The notes beneath the pieces were generated by a model that saw only the letters and a list, made by a program, of their open reading frames with translations, was not told the origin of the DNA and searched no databases. 13,458 bases of DNA. It comes from Chloroflexota bacterium (GTDB lineage: Bacteria; Chloroflexota; Ktedonobacteria; Ktedonobacterales; Ktedonobacteraceae). Positions 12,872 through 13,458 of the stretch are shown here, piece by piece; position 1 is the stretch's first letter; every line of letters begins with the position of its first letter. Both the position numbers and the translations under genes were made by a program. The stretch is taken from positions 1 through 13,458 of the forward strand of contig VBHI01000011.1 of assembly GCA_005881495.1 (NCBI GenBank), written 5' to 3'.

Positions 12872-12892
12872 GGTCGACCCTTGCGGTCGACC
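12872..12892. repeat. Palindromic repeat, copy 3 (GGTCGACC-CTTGC-GGTCGACC)
   Basis: A perfect 8-bp stem with loop CTTGC, the same as copy 1 except that both arms changed (TTGA/TCAA to TCGA/TCGA), so pairing is preserved. It lies in the gap between the ctaG-like gene and the TnpB remnant. Confidence 0.7.
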
Positions 12893-12961
12893 TCAGCAGG
12901 GGTGGGGCCTCCATCTGATATAATGCAAGCAAAAGCAGAGTCCCTCTATCATTCAACAAAC

Positions 12962-13006
12962 CGCCGCAGGAGTCCCATGAATGCATGCATGGGGAGGAAT
13001 GCGGCG
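12962..13006 (+). repeat. 45-bp two-stage hairpin, possible TnpB-element end
   Basis: The outer stem cgccgca (12962-12968) pairs with tgcggcg (13000-13006); the inner stem cccatg (12974-12979) pairs with catggg (12988-12993). The pattern gagtccc-loop-ggggagga resembles hairpins at the right end (guide-RNA scaffold) of IS200/IS605 TnpB elements. Its position before rather than after tnpB suggests the relic end of another copy, or a left-end structure of this one. Confidence 0.45.
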
Positions 13007-13037
13007 TTCCTTCTTTGGGGCTTGGGCAGGGTTATCC

Positions 13038-13074
13038 ATTCACGCACTTGTCAAATTTGGCATAGTGCGTGAAT
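13038..13074 (+). repeat. 10-bp perfect inverted repeat, likely left-end hairpin of the tnpB element
   Basis: attcacgcac (13038-13047) and gtgcgtgaat (13065-13074) form a perfect stem with a 17-base loop, 18 bp before the tnpB start codon. IS200/IS605-type elements carry such subterminal hairpins rather than terminal inverted repeats. Confidence 0.6.
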
Positions 13075-13086
13075 ATCTGCTATACT
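13057..13086 (+). promoter_or_regulatory. Promoter of the TnpB gene
   Basis: TTGGCA (13057-13062) is followed after 18 bases by TATACT (13081-13086), just before the ATG at 13093. The -35 lies in the loop of the hairpin. The predicted transcript is nearly leaderless. Confidence 0.45.
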
Positions 13087-13092
13087 AGAGGG

Positions 13093-13458
13093 ATGAAACA
13101 GCTCCTGACCGCTAAGTTGAAACTGCAAACGAGTCCTGAGCAATTCCGGGCCTTGCGCCAAACACAATTGGCCTATCGGGACGCCTTGAACCACGTCTCT
13201 CGCTATGCGTTCGAGCATGGCAAGATGAGCAGTGGGCGTGCATTGCAACGGGATTGCTATGAGGAGATACGCAGGCAGTATCACCTGCCTGCACAAATGG
13301 CCTGTAATGTCCCTCGTCAAGTCGGGGCCAGCTAAGGCTCTCTGGACGAAGGTGAAGCAGAATGCGGACTTGCGCAAGGCGGGTAAAACCAGGAAACGGT
13401 ACAAGGGGCTGGATCAGCCAGCGAAGTACGTGTCTCCCACACTCACCTACAACTTCCA
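13093..13458 (+). pseudogene. tnpB: TnpB (IS200/IS605 OrfB) N-terminal part, frameshifted, cut by window edge
   Basis: ATG 13093 opens MKQLLTAKLKLQTSPEQFRALRQTQLAYRDALNHVSRYAFEHG...RDCYEEIRRQYHLPAQMACN, the typical start of TnpB, the RNA-guided nuclease of IS200/IS605 elements. The frame hits TAA at 13333-13335 right after VGAS. From 13334, one base later in frame, the expected continuation KALWTKVKQNADLRKAGKTRKRYKGLDQPAKYVSPTL runs to the window end. A two-base loss removing a Tyr codon, or one extra base, explains it. The RuvC-like and zinc-finger regions lie beyond the window, so their state is unknown. No TnpA is visible. Full-length TnpB proteins are around 400 residues; only about 120 codons are seen. 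Confidence 0.82.

Overview
The window looks like an accessory, repeat-rich stretch of a bacterial chromosome. The best guess is Ktedonobacteria (Chloroflexota): GC is moderate, several small XRE/HNH/pentapeptide genes are partly decayed, two membrane proteins have Pro/Gln-rich cytoplasmic N-termini, and conserved housekeeping genes (aat, ctaG-like, TMEM175-like) are scattered among them. The taxonomic call is inference from gene style; no rRNA or other phylogenetic marker is present.

Layout. 1-1634: an AlbA_2 (Schlafen-type)/GHKL-ATPase putative regulator behind an extended -10 promoter. 1700-2060: tRNA-Leu(CAA) on the minus strand with its terminator, followed by two copies of a 39-bp tandem repeat. 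2060-3131: a divergent pair, a small two-helix membrane protein (minus) and a DUF4352-type surface protein (plus). 3165-4770: a mobile-element-like patch with a phage-style coiled-coil protein (minus) and a tyrosine recombinase that keeps all its catalytic residues but carries two in-frame stop codons. 4791-7167: a plus-strand run of a 20-codon ORF, a small winged-helix protein, a lipoprotein and a Pro-rich single-pass membrane protein. 7219-8269: an HNH endonuclease and a decayed XRE regulator (minus), and a small hypothetical protein (plus) diverging from the regulator across a perfect 12-bp palindrome. 8296-9243: a membrane-anchored pentapeptide-repeat protein split by one in-frame TAG. 9550-10605: a tiny Cys-rich protein, divergent aat, and a small ORF coupled to aat by a TAATG overlap. 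10589-12735: a TMEM175-family channel and a CtaG-like cytochrome oxidase assembly factor, separated by a 291-bp MITE-like element with 35-bp inverted ends and a ~55-bp tandem repeat. 12870-13458: a palindromic intergenic repeat, two long hairpins and a frameshifted TnpB running off the right edge.

The dominant theme is decay and mobility rather than one coherent pathway. Four genes are broken: integrase, pentapeptide protein, XRE regulator and tnpB. In the first two the reading frame is otherwise intact, which suggests recent single-base inactivation. The surface proteins at 2400, 5156 and 6475 look like envelope accessory genes. The least explained items are the 291-bp inverted-repeat element with its related palindromes, the duplicated start region shared by the ORFs at 4791 and 5156, and the hairpins in front of tnpB.
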